NCBI RefSeq assembly: GCF_003265705.1
Contig: NW_020312788.1
Coordinates: 8,633,945 to 8,697,944, forward strand
Source of the DNA: Callorhinus ursinus
Taxonomy: Eukaryota; Chordata; Mammalia; Carnivora; Otariidae
Length of the DNA: 64,000 nucleotides
Direction of reading: 5' to 3'
Shown: positions 12,318 through 22,172 of the stretch, piece after piece
Layout: each line of letters opens with the position of its first letter
How positions within the stretch are numbered: position 1 is the first letter of the stretch
Notes under the pieces: generated by a model
Databases searched by the model: none
What the model was told of the DNA's origin: nothing
The model's input: the letters and a program-made list of their open reading frames with translations, nothing else
Program-made: the position numbers and the translations under genes

Positions 12318-12756
12318 ATTTCTTCTCTAATCTTTATTATTTCCTTCCTTCTGCTAACTTTGTGCTTTGTTTATTCTTTTTTTTTTCCAATTCTTTGAGG
12401 TGTAGAGCTAGATTGTTTATTTGAGATTTTTCTTGTTTGTTGAAGTAGGCTTATATTTAAACTTCCCTCTTAAAACTGTTTTTGCTGTATTCCACAGATT
12501 TTGGACTGTTGTATTTCCATTTTTATTTGTCTCCAGGTATTTTTTAATTTCTCCTTCGATTTCTTTATTGAACCATTCGTTGTTCAGTACCATATTGTTT
12601 AATCTCCACATATTTGTGATTTTTCCAGTTTTCTTCCTTTAATTGATTTTTAGTTTTATACCATTGTGGTCTGAAAAGATGTTTGATATAATTTCAATAT
12701 TGTTAAGTTTATTGAGACTTGTTTTCTGACCTAATATATTATCTATCTTGCAAAAA

Positions 12757-13750
12757 AATAAAAGAGTTTATCATCACTAAAATGACCTTACAAGAAATGG
12801 TAAAGGGACTTCTTTAAGCTGAAAAGAAAAAGCACAAACTAGTAACTACATATAAAGGTAAAGATCTCACTGGCAAATGCAAATACTTAATAAAGTTAGT
12901 GGATTAACCACTTATAAATCTAATATGAAAGTTAAAAGACAGAAAATAGTAAAATTATAAGTATAATAGTTAGTTAAGAAACAAAATAAAAATCTATACA
13001 CACATACAAACCAAAAATCTATAGCAGATACACAAATGACAATGAGAAAGCAATCCAAACATAACACTAAAGAAAATCACCAAACCACAAGAGAAGAAAA
13101 CAAGGCAAGAAGAAAGGAACAGAGAGGAACTACAAAAACAGCCAGAAAACAATCAACAAAATGATAATAAATACATTCCTGTCAGTAATTGTAAATGGAC
13201 TAAATTTTCCAATTAAAAGGCATAGAGTGGCTGAGTGGACAAAACAAACAAACAAGACCCATCTATGTGTTACCTACAAAAGACTCACTTCAGATCTAAC
13301 AACACACACAGACTGAAAGTGAAGGGTTGAAAAAAGGTATTCCATGCAAAAGGGAGCAAAAAGAAAACTGGTGTAGCTATATTTGTATTAGACAAAATAG
13401 ATTTTAAAGTAAAGACTATGATTAAAGACAAAGAAGGGCATTACATAATGATAAAGGGGTCAATCCAACAAGAGGATATACATTTGTAAATATTTATTCA
13501 CCCAATATAGGAGCACCTAAATCTATAAAGCAAATATTAACAGGCCTTAAAGGTGAAATGGACAGCTCTGCAATAATAGTAGGGGCCTTTATACCCCACT
13601 TATATCAATGGATAGATCATCCAGAGAAGCAATAAGGAAACATTGGCCTTAAAAGACATATTAGACCAGATGGACTTAATATATATATATACAGAACATT
13701 CCATCCAAAAGCAGCAGAATATATATTCTTTTCTAGTGCACATGGAACAT
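12757..13750 (+). mobile_element. Old L1 fragment (ORF1-ORF2 junction and endonuclease region)
   Basis: CAGTAATTGTAAATGGACTAA marks the start of ORF2 and GACAAAATAGATTTTAAAG plus TAAATATTTATTCACCCAAT its endonuclease domain. The strand is opposite to its left neighbour and all frames are broken. Confidence 0.85.
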
Positions 13751-14130
13751 TTCTTTTTAGCACTTTGAATATATCATGCCACTCCCTCTGGCCTACAGAA
13801 TTTTTGCTGAAATATCAGCTGATCGTCTTACAGGGGTTCCCTTGTATATAGCAACTTGTTTTTTTCTTACTGCTTTTAATATTCAATCTCTCTCCTTAAC
13901 TTTGACAGTTTCATTATAACGTTTATTGGTGTGCCTCTCTTTGGGTTCATCTTCTTTAGAACTCTCTGCACTTTCTGGAGCTGGATGTCTATTTCCTTCC
14001 CCAGTTTAGGGAAATTTTCAGCTATTATTTCTTCAAATAATTTTTCTAACCCTTTCTCTCTTCTTCTTCTTCTGGAACGACTATAATGTGGATATTTCAC
14101 GTGATGTTGTCCTACAGGGTAAAAGGTCAA
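13751..14130 (-). mobile_element. Old L1 ORF1 fragment
   Basis: The minus strand at 13876-14130 encodes FEEIIAENFPKLGKEIDIQ, which matches the middle of L1 ORF1 protein. It probably represents a separate insertion. Confidence 0.75.
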
Positions 14131-14356
14131 ACTCTTTAGCTTTCAAAGTAACTGATAAATTGGTGCTAATGCCCCACCCCACAACTTACTTTATTACAGT
14201 TTTCATCTGACTTATTGTTTTGGAAAGTTTCATACTTATATAGTATAAGCAGAATCACATAATAAACCCTGTTTACTCAACAGCCAACTCAACAATTATC
14301 AATATTCAGCCATGCTAGTATGATTTATACTTCTACCAACAGCTCTTTTTATTTTT
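14131..14356. other. Unassigned, possibly old L1
   Basis: Likely continuation of ancient L1 3' sequence on the minus strand, too diverged to be sure. Confidence 0.3.
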
Positions 14357-14590
14357 TTTAAAGATTTTCTTTTATTTATTTATTTATTTACTTGCATGCC
14401 TATTTATTTATTTTATTTATTTATTTATTTTAGCAGGAGGGGCAGACAGAGAGGGGGAGAGAGAATCTCAGGCACCCTCCACACTGAGCAGGGAGCCCGA
14501 TGCAAGGCTCAGGCCTAGGACCCTGAGATCATGACCTGAACTGAAACCAAGAGTCAGACACTTAACCGACGACACCACCCAGGCACTCCT
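14357..14590 (-). mobile_element. Diverged carnivore SINE with expanded A-tail
   Basis: The order GAGCAGGGAGCCCGATGC, GAGATCATGACCTGA, CACCACCCAGGCACTCCT is that of a reverse SINE. Its tail is an expanded TTTAT repeat interrupted by CTTGCATGCC. It is more diverged than the other copies here. Confidence 0.85.
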
Positions 14591-14599
14591 CTTTATAAA

Positions 14600-15330
14600 T
14601 TATATAATTTTTTTCTTTTAGCTAAAATTTATATAAATCAAATTTATATAAATCTGATTTTTTAACCTTAGTTTTGCCTGTTCTTTAACTTCTAAAAATG
14701 GGTTCATACAGTGTTTTTGTGTGTCCAGCTTCTTTCACTCAGCACAATATCTGTGGAAATTCATCCACATTGCTGCCAGTACCCGTTTTTCATTCTTTTT
14801 TTTGTTATCGTAGGTTAGTAGTATTCTACTGTATAAATTCCATACCACAATTTGTCTACTATTTTACTTTCTTTTTTTTTTTAGATTTTATTTATTTATT
14901 TGACAGAGAGAGACAGTGAGAGCAGGAACACAAGCAGGGGGAGTGGGAGAGGGAGAAGCAGACTCCCCACTGAGCAGGGAGCCCGACACGGGGCTCCATC
15001 CCGGGACCCTGGGATCATGACCTGAGCCAAAGGCAGAGTCGCTTAACGACTGAGCCACCCAGGCGCCCTACTATTTTACTTTCTGACTGTTAAGTTGTTT
15101 CCAGTTTTAGCGATAGCTCGAAAGCTGCTGTGAACATTTTTGTATGAGTCTTTTTGTAGATAAATGTTTTCATTTCTCTTGGGTAAAATTACTAGGTCAA
15201 AGGGTAGTTGTTCACTTAGCTTTAAAGTTTAACCTCTTCCCAAAGTGGTTGTGCTGTCACTTCTTTTTATATCATATTTCTTTGTTATTTTGAATAGATA
15301 ATTAAATCAAGTGGACAAAAAACCCCAAAG
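14600..15330 (-). mobile_element. Ancient L1 3' end (L1ME-like), interrupted by a SINE
   Basis: CCAGCTTCTTTCACTCAGCA, ATTGCTGCCAGTACCCG-like sequence and GGGTAAAATTACTAGGTCAAAGG are old L1 3'-end signatures in reverse. Confidence 0.65.
14873..15067 (-). mobile_element. Carnivore tRNA-Lys SINE with perfect target duplication
   Basis: A reverse SINE flanked by a perfect 17-bp duplication CTACTATTTTACTTTCT at 14856-14872 and 15068-15084. Confidence 0.97.
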
Positions 15331-15379
15331 GATAACAAGTATATATTGAGAAGTATTCTTGGCACCCTGTTTCTCTCTA

Positions 15380-15990
15380 CCTCACTGTTCCATACTGCCT
15401 CTGGCAGGTAGGAGCTTTCATTAGTTTCTTGTGCATTCTTCCAATTATTTTAAATGTAGTGATGATTAAATAAACATATATTTGTCCCATTCTCTCTCCT
15501 AACACAAAAGTGGCCTACTATATATATATCCATAATCACCTCCCTATTTTCACCTAACAACATATCTTAGAGTCTTTCTATATTGGTGAATGAAAAGCTT
15601 CTTCGTTGTTTTTTTCTAAACCCTGCTCTATTGATGGTTCCTTGGATTAGCTCCAACTTGTTACTATTATACACAACGCTGCAATGAAGAGGCTTGTACC
15701 TCCATCATTACATATATATGTAGTAATAAAATTGGGACAAACTTTCAGAATGGTGCTTTAGCCTTATGGGGCCAAGCATTATAGGTATTTGTAATTTTGC
15801 AATATTGTCAAATTGTGCCCCTGAACATGCTGTAACATGTTGTGCTCCCATCAGCAATGCAAGAGAGGTCACTTTGTCCATAGTCTTGCTACCAGAGTGT
15901 AGTGATCTTTGCCATTCTCAAACATTTCAACCCAACTATTCTGAGCAGCTGAGAAAAATAAACATGCAAATATCCTATACTCCATGATTT
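15380..15990 (-). mobile_element. Ancient L1 3' end (L1ME-like)
   Basis: ACAACGCTGCAATGAAGAGG, the TTGTCAAATTGTGCCCCTG region and CTCCCATCAGCAATGCAAGAG match antisense L1ME 3' sequence. Confidence 0.65.
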
Positions 15991-16085
15991 TATCAGTGAA
16001 GTCCTAAGAACCCACTACATAATTTGTGGGGCCAAATGCAAAACAAAAATGCAGAGCCCTTGTTCAAAAGTTGTTAAGAATTTCT

Positions 16086-16298
16086 GGGGCGCCTGGGTGG
16101 CTCAGTTGTTTAGTGTCTGCCTTCGGCTCGGGTCATGGTCCCAGGGTCATGGTCCCAGGGTCCTGGAATGGAGCCCCGCATCGGGCTCCCTGCTCGGCGG
16201 GAAGCCTGCTTCTCCCTCTCGGACTCCCCCTGCTTGTGTTCCCTCTCTCGCTGTGTCTCTTTCTGTCAAATAAATAAATAAAATCTTTAAGAAAAAAA
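16086..16298 (+). mobile_element. Carnivore tRNA-Lys SINE with internal 15-bp duplication
   Basis: The SINE carries a tandem duplication of TCATGGTCCCAGGG at about 16133-16161, inside the tRNA-derived part. Flanks GTTGTTAAGAATTTC and GTTACTAAGAATTTC form an imperfect target duplication. Confidence 0.95.
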
Positions 16299-16315
16299 AG
16301 TTACTAAGAATTTCA

Positions 16316-17499
16316 AGATGATCAGAGTAGAGTATTAAGCCAAGCACAGGGCCCTTCTAAACATGTGGCCTCATGTAACAGCATAGATTTTAAGCCCATA
16401 AAAGTTATCCCTGGTCCTAAGCATCATAAAGAAAGCAAGAAATCTTTGAATAAATACCTTATTTTACCTTAAAACTTGATGCACATTTTTGTACTACTCC
16501 ATATAATAATTATGTTTTATATTATTTATATCAAGTCAAATTCATCTTTCAGGAAGGTGTATCATAGCTATTATGTGGCAATGCTCTCTGGCAGCCACCA
16601 GGTACCTCCCACAGTCTGATGGGAGAACTCTAGATGACATATCTCAGAATTTCCCTTCTTCCAAACAAACTATTTGACACTAGTCATTTAAATACAAGGA
16701 CCCCACTTTCTCTGCCTCACAGCTGAATGACCAAATATCTACAATGATGGGAATGAAGGCCAAGTGGAGGCTGGTGTTGGGACAGTCTTTGGAAGAAGAT
16801 CCACAAGTCCACAACTGCACTGATGTTTGACTTAATTTCTGATAACAGGAGCCTGCTCTGCCCCTGCTACGTACAAGAACGGTGCTCTGTACAATGAGGT
16901 TTGGAATGCTTCTGCGTTTTCAAAATGCTTATTATTAATGGTGTTGGGGACTGCCAAGAATCAGTGTTGGTGGGCTGGAGATAAAGCTAGAGGAAATTTC
17001 CTCAAAGAACTTGGAATAGTCCCTTCTGAAATAATAGAAAGCAAGTGCAGTGGAGGGAAACAAGTTTTGTGGTAAGATATTAGGGGAGAGCAAAGCCAGG
17101 TGCTGTGTTAAGGGCTTTATATACATCGTCCACCGAGCCCCCCCTTAGGACTGCTCCACAAACAGGTAACATCTGAAAAGAAGACAGACACAGAGGGCTG
17201 AAGAGACATTTATTCAAATAGGCAAAGAGAAAAAATAGAACTGAATGTCAAACAATTAATACAAATATAGTCAGTACACTCATGAAGATTGAGGTAAGAG
17301 GGAAGAACAATTCAACAGTAAACTTATCCACACTTTCAAGCCATTACTGTATTTGTAAGTGTTAATCCATACTGTCCTGAGGAAGGCCACCTTTCTCTGC
17401 TCTTTCTCCCCCCCTGCTGGCAGTGCTAAGAAGAAATCCTCAGGTGAAAATACCAGCAAGCATTGGGGAGAAGATGAAGAAAACGAGGCATAGATTTTA
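16316..17499. other. Unassigned intergenic sequence upstream of GCG
   Basis: Mostly unique sequence with no recognised repeat or exon. Distal GCG enhancers could lie here, but I cannot identify them. Confidence 0.45.
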
Positions 17500-17665
17500 T
17501 GCAACCATACTTTTCAGACTTAAATATGCATATGAATTGCCTGGGGATCTTGGTAAAGTGCAGATTCTTATTGGGTAGGCCTGGGCTTGGGCCCGAGAGT
17601 CTGCATTCCTAGCAAGCTCCCGGGTGATGTCGGTTTTTGGACCACACTTTGAATCGCCATCAGTA
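17500..17665. mobile_element. MER5-type hAT-Charlie DNA transposon relic
   Basis: ATGAATTGCCTGGGGATCTTG, GTGCAGATTCTTATTGGGTAG, CTGCATTCCTAGCAAGCTC and the terminal GGACCACACTTTGAATCG match MER5-family MITE sequence in order. Confidence 0.7.
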
Positions 17666-17929
17666 ACCACCAGCACAAACCCTCTTCCTGGGGTCTCCCA
17701 ATTGCACACAGAACTGATCTCCGTGGCCTTTAACTGGCTCTACATCCAACAGTGGGTCCAATCCACAACTGAAGAGTTTAAGTTCACTGGGAATGTTTCT
17801 CCGGTTGCTTCCATGATTTACTTCCATACAAGTCATCAGATTTGTCATGCAGTTGATGGTATTCAAATACTGGGATCTAGCTAGGAGATATTTCAATGAT
17901 TTTGTCATATGGAATCACAGTTTCATCTT
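17666..17929. other. Unassigned intergenic sequence
   Basis: No gene or repeat recognised. Confidence 0.4.
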
Positions 17930-18080
17930 ACAAGAGTCATGTAACCAATCCTCTCGTCTTGCAGGTGAGGAGGCTGAGGCACGAGGAGAGTGTGTGACTT
18001 GACCATGGTCACCCAGTTTGTTGATAGCAGCCAGACCAAAATCTAACTACACTGACACTGTTCTCATACTGTGTGTCCAG
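17930..18080 (+). repeat. MIR SINE relic
   Basis: GTGAGGAGGCTGAGGCACGAG followed by GTGACTTGACCATGGTCACCC is the conserved MIR core. Confidence 0.75.
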
Positions 18081-18660
18081 GTCATTTTGCATTTTTCTCT
18101 TTCTCTAAAATGGCCAGACTCATATCTGCTAAATCCTATAGATCATTAAAGTCCTAAGTGGCAGATCGCAAAACTCAGGAAATGTGACAGTATGCATCTC
18201 ATGTCAAGAGTTTTCCTCAAATTCGTTCTTTTGTGAATTAGTGGCTGGGTCTCTTATCAACACAGTTAGTCTTTATATATCCATTAGAAGAAAAAAGAAA
18301 TACTAGTCCCTGTCTTATTATCATCACCTGTCTTGGATGTTTAATCCTCATTTTACTTGATCCTTTCTGCCTGAATCCAATTTACCACCACAGGACACAT
18401 TAGGTCTTAATTGATATTTTTTAAAATTGCCCTCCAAAATAATACAAATTAATTACATAGGGTGGGGATGAGAAGATTCTTATTAAGTGTGTGTTGAGTG
18501 AATGATTTATTATTTGGGTAGGTGATAGCATGAACTAATTATTGCATTCAGATAAAGGCATCATAACTAGACAGCAAAAGGAAGGATTTGTAAGACCCTC
18601 AAATGAGGCCCTGCTCAAAGTGGGGTTAGCCATAAACTATGTAATTTCAAGGTTTTTTTG
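18081..18660. other. GCG upstream flank, unassigned
   Basis: Unique AT-rich sequence up to the proximal promoter, with no recognised repeat. Confidence 0.45.
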
Positions 18661-18663
18661 TCT

Positions 18664-18672
18664 TCGGCATCA
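18664..18672 (+). promoter_or_regulatory. Position of the GCG cAMP response element (degenerate)
   Basis: Rodent GCG promoters have a CRE about 300 bp upstream, just before a conserved AATTCACTT block. Here that block is at 18674-18682, and the eight bases at the CRE position read CGGCATCA rather than TGACGTCA. Whether this degenerate site still binds CREB is unknown. The comparison rests on my recollection of the rodent promoter. Confidence 0.35.
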
Positions 18673-18702
18673 GAATTCACTTTAGAGTACTTAAGTGATT
18701 TT

Positions 18703-18733
18703 CATGCCTGACTGAGAGTGAAGGGTAAATTTC
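18703..18733 (+). promoter_or_regulatory. G3-like islet enhancer element of GCG promoter
   Basis: The stretch contains GCCTGACTGAG followed by TGAAGGGTAAATTTCC and lies about 245-275 bp upstream of the inferred transcription start. From memory this matches both sequence and spacing of the rodent glucagon G3 element, which binds PAX6-containing complexes and mediates insulin responsiveness. Assignment is by resemblance only; binding is not shown. Confidence 0.6.
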
Positions 18734-18775
18734 CAAACTGCCCTTTCCATTCCCAACAACAACAAAAAAAAGCAG

Positions 18776-18795
18776 GAGAGTAAATAAAAAGTTTC
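18776..18795 (+). promoter_or_regulatory. G2-like FOXA site of GCG promoter
   Basis: GAGAGTAAATAAAAAGTTTCC contains a forkhead-type core (GTAAATA-like, TAAATAAA) about 190-200 bp upstream of the start, where the rodent G2 element binds FOXA1/FOXA2. Inference from motif and spacing. Confidence 0.4.
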
Positions 18796-18880
18796 CTGGT
18801 CTCAGAGGCCCCACCCAATATAAGCATAGAATGCGGATGAGCAAAGTGAGTGGGCGAGTGAAATCGTTTGTAACAAAAAC

Positions 18881-18930
18881 TCATTATTTACAGATGAGAA
18901 ATTTATATTGTCAGCATAATATCTGTGAGT
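18881..18930 (+). promoter_or_regulatory. G1/G4-like alpha-cell promoter element of GCG
   Basis: An AT-rich block with TCATTATTTACAGATGAG and AATTTATATTGTCAGC lies about 50-100 bp upstream of the inferred start. It matches the rodent G1 element that confers alpha-cell specificity through PAX6, CDX2/3, ISL1 and MAF proteins. A CAGATG E-box sits at 18891-18896 and a MAF half-site-like GTCAGCAT follows at about 18910. The strong conservation supports this as the active proximal promoter. Confidence 0.7.
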
Positions 18931-18947
18931 CTGAACAGCGCTGAGAG

Positions 18948-18956
18948 TATATAAAT
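18948..18956 (+). promoter_or_regulatory. GCG TATA box
   Basis: TATATAAAT lies about 30 bp before the inferred start of exon 1 and directly after the G1 block, as in other mammalian GCG promoters. Confidence 0.85.
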
Positions 18957-18978
18957 GCGGTGCGCTCTGCTGTAGAAG

Positions 18979-19067
18979 TACAGAGCTCAGGACAAAGCAC
19001 GTCCAGAGGTCCGAAAAGCGGGCTTGCTCTCTCTCCACCTGCTCTGTTCCTGTCACGGTGTCAGAAG
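18979..19067 (+). other. GCG: GCG exon 1 (non-coding, 5' UTR)
   Basis: The exon begins near TACAGAGCTCAGGAC, placed by spacing from the TATA box and resemblance to human GCG exon 1; the exact start is uncertain by a few bases. It ends in TCAGAAG before the donor GTAAGA at 19068. It has no ATG in frame with the proglucagon CDS, which starts in exon 2. Confidence 0.8.
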
Positions 19068-22000
19068 GTAAGATCCCTAGTGAGGGATTGCAACACTGTA
19101 AATCCTGTTTGGGGTACAGTTAGGTATTTTTAAGGGAGCAAAGTATGATGAATGAAGTCCTGTTCTTTCATCTTATACCTTATTGCTAATAATTCAAGGG
19201 GCAGAATGGAAATGAAAAAGTGATTAAAAAATGCATTTACATATATTTATTTCAACAGAGTGATGCTGAAAAATGAATTGGATAAATAATTCAATGCAAA
19301 GATATAAAATAGAAAGAAAAACAAAGATTCGAATCAATGCCCTTGTTATAAGATTTAACTGTTATGAGAACTGAATTTTTAAGTGGTAACATTTTGAAAA
19401 ATAAATATTTTCCTTGGGTTTGATAAATGTGTATACTACTTTGAACAGAAGGCGCCTTTTAAATTCAGCAGAATTGTGTCCATTAGAGAAGCTATAACAG
19501 CAATTGCTCCTTACCAATGAAAACTTATGGTTTTCTAAAAGAGCAGAATCAACATCATCTTTCAAATATTCAAATTTCTAAGTCTATCAAAAAAAAATCG
19601 AAGTCCATGAAATCAGCTCTTTGTAAACGAGACATAGCATATCTGGTGCAGAGAAAAATATAGTCAATGATTAGGAAGCCTTTGGATGGAACTGAGTAAA
19701 ACCACAGATTAATAACTCCTTACTATGCATTAAAGACCAATAATAATAAATAATATATCTAAAATGTACACATTCTGAAGTGAAATTTTAGTAAATCTCT
19801 TTAGAAAAATACAGATGTTCTAAAGTACCTATTTAAGTTCTTAAGGACAAAGAACAATTTTACAAAGATCCTCAATGGAAAAATGATAAAGTGGTGTGTT
19901 TCTGCCTCATATATGAAGGACCTAGGAGAGGAAATGAGCCAACCAGTTTGAGAAGTACTTATTTGGCTTACAACACCAATATATTTTGGGGATGTAATAT
20001 AATGTCACCTTGCCGAGGTCTAAGGTTTATCTTCCTAAAAGACTTCCTACACAAAGAATACTATTGTTATGATATTTTCCTTTAAATTTGTGTAGAAATG
20101 TGTGGTTCTTAAAAAACTGCAGATTCTCTCCTTAGACTACCAAAAGTGGGGGGGGATTAAAATTCTTCTCTTATTGAGTAGGAGCTTAACCTAAAATAAC
20201 ATAAATATTTGCTTTCTCAGTAGTGGATTTCAAACAATTAATCTTATTCTTAATTTTTTCACAATTCCATAGGCTTCTACTAAATGAATAAAAGAAATTT
20301 TTAAAAAATCAGTTCCTTTTGCAGTAGAACTCATTTTATTGCCTGTAGAGGACTTCAAATATTCACTTCCGTACAGTTGCTTCTCTTTCAGTTAGTTCCC
20401 ACAGTGGCAGGATCCCACCTGTTCTAAATCTGACTCTGTAGAACATACTAGAAAATATTGTCAAATCTTTTGGAACTTCGCATAGAAGGAATTATTTAGG
20501 ACTAAAATGACTTTTTAAAAGTAAGGTAACCCTAAAAAAAATGCTTGTTTTAATTTTTTAAATTCCCCAAAGCCTGAATTTACAGCTGAGAGTTATAATC
20601 AGAAGACACTATCTGCAAATATGACAACTAGATAAGCTGAAACGGAGCAAAATGCCAAATTAGTAACTTAATACTGATGAACGAAGAAGGGCGAATATGT
20701 AATTCCTACTGTGTTGCTTTGTCGAATTGACCACTTAATCCACAAAGACAATGTTTCAAAAAAAGAAAAAAAAATTCCACTGCAGGTACTACCGTCTCCA
20801 TGTTTCAGGGCCAAAGACAGATAGTAAATATGGCGAGGATGTAAAAGAAAAGATTGATAGTTTAAAATGATAATGTTCGTAAAATCCTTATTTCAAACAA
20901 ATGCCATGTGCTAAAAATACTCGCTCAAATTATTTATGGATAAGCATAATCAAACTTGGATTGAAATCCCCACTTCTCAAAGTAAACACGGTTGGTCTTG
21001 AAAGTAGCAGAGAGAAGTCCATGACAAACACCGGGTGCGAAGTTTCCACGCAGTGCATAGAGGAGCTTGCCCCGTGGGCCATGTGGCCGCCCCGCACTCA
21101 TACTGATCCCCACCCCATCCACGCTTCATCATCATGTCCTTGGCATCCAATGGCTTCACAGGGCATCTGCTTGAGCTATGAAGACAAGCAATCAGGTGTA
21201 TCATACACCCAGGCCTAGGGTGTCAGTAGCAGTGAATGACATGTCCTGGACTAAGTCCAACTATAAAACAACCTGGGGACTTCCAAGACTTCAGAAGCGA
21301 GCGTTAATTTTCTTTATGACAGTGATCTCTTTAGTTTCTTGGTTGTGATTGTTCAAGTTGCCAGAAGCATTAGTTCTTGTTGCAAATTGCTTGTCTTTAA
21401 AATGATTTTTCCCTTTAATTTAGAACAGGTCAAAGCACCCTAAAATACCTCAAATCTGTTGGCCGCTTTATAATTACAAAGTCTAGACCAAGTTACACTA
21501 TTTAAAATATAAATGAATAATACATCTGAACCGACAGCTGGTATGCCAAGTTGTAGCCTGAGGCTGCTTTAAGATGGTTGAAATGCAGTATAATGTAAAT
21601 GCTTGGAAGAGGAGGACTATTAATTGAAAGCCAGACTGATAGTGAAGGGGGTGGCATTATGGAAGGTACCATTCAGGCTAACCATATGTAGCATATCATC
21701 TAGAGTAGATATTTTAAATGTTTATCATGGACATTTTTAATTTCAAGTCTGGAAATGAACCTTCTATCATTAACACAAGTGTCCTACACTAATAAAAAAG
21801 CTTAGCTGGTGGTACATATCTTTTTTTTTTTTTAATTGGGTGGAACAAATCTTTTGTATCCTTTTTGTCACCGAACAAAATCTGGGGAAAGATATACTCT
21901 ACTATTTGAAATTCAGCTGGAAAAATTGTCAGAGTAAAATCGATGACTAGCTTATTCTATCTGTAATATTTACTTAGTCAAAATCGAACTAATTTAATCT

Positions 22001-22071
22001 GACAGGTTTAAATATGGTTGCTGGCCTCCCCCCTGACCCCAACCCCGGACCCTGACTCTGTGTTCCCACAG
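19068..22071 (+). other. GCG: GCG intron 1
   Basis: A GT-AG intron of 3.0 kb. It has no SINE or recognisable L1, which is notable given the repeat density elsewhere. A GC- and CpG-richer patch at about 20990-21130 contrasts with the AT-rich remainder. Minus-strand open frames over it match nothing I know. Confidence 0.85.
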
Positions 22072-22172
22072 GCAGCAAAAATGAAAAGCATTTACTTTGT
22101 GGCCGGATTGTTTGTAATGCTGGTACAAGGTAGCTGGCAACGCTCCCTTCAAGACACAGAGGAGAAATCCAG
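22072..22172 (+). CDS. GCG: GCG exon 2: signal peptide and start of GRPP
   Basis: The acceptor is TTCCCACAG ending at 22071 and the donor GTATGC starts at 22173. Nine 5' UTR bases precede the ATG at 22081. The first 20 residues form a signal peptide with a hydrophobic core ([12 protein letters not shown]) and a cut after SWQ. Residues 21-30 ([10 protein letters not shown]) begin glicentin-related polypeptide. Codon 31 (Arg) is split AG|A across the junction. Confidence 0.97.

Larger units (their letters stand above)
10217..12756 (-). mobile_element. L1 fragment (3' UTR and ORF2, antisense), interrupted by a SINE
   Basis: The minus strand at 10761-11069 encodes a recognisable L1 ORF2 C-terminus ([19 protein letters not shown]). 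Further right are the antisense RT and mid-ORF2 regions, for example 12417-12611 with NNEWFNKEIEGEIKKYLE. Frames are broken by many stops. A (GT)n run at 10615-10656 lies in the 3' UTR part and a SINE at 12144-12317. Confidence 0.9.

Noticed and set aside
1..18000. 3' end of FAP
   Set aside because: Expected upstream of GCG by synteny, but I found no sequence encoding its conserved C-terminus. It probably lies beyond the left edge.
20934..21204. Processed pseudogene on the minus strand in GCG intron 1
   Set aside because: Two overlapping frames looked protein-like, but neither matches a family I know. There is no poly(A) remnant or target duplication at the expected side.
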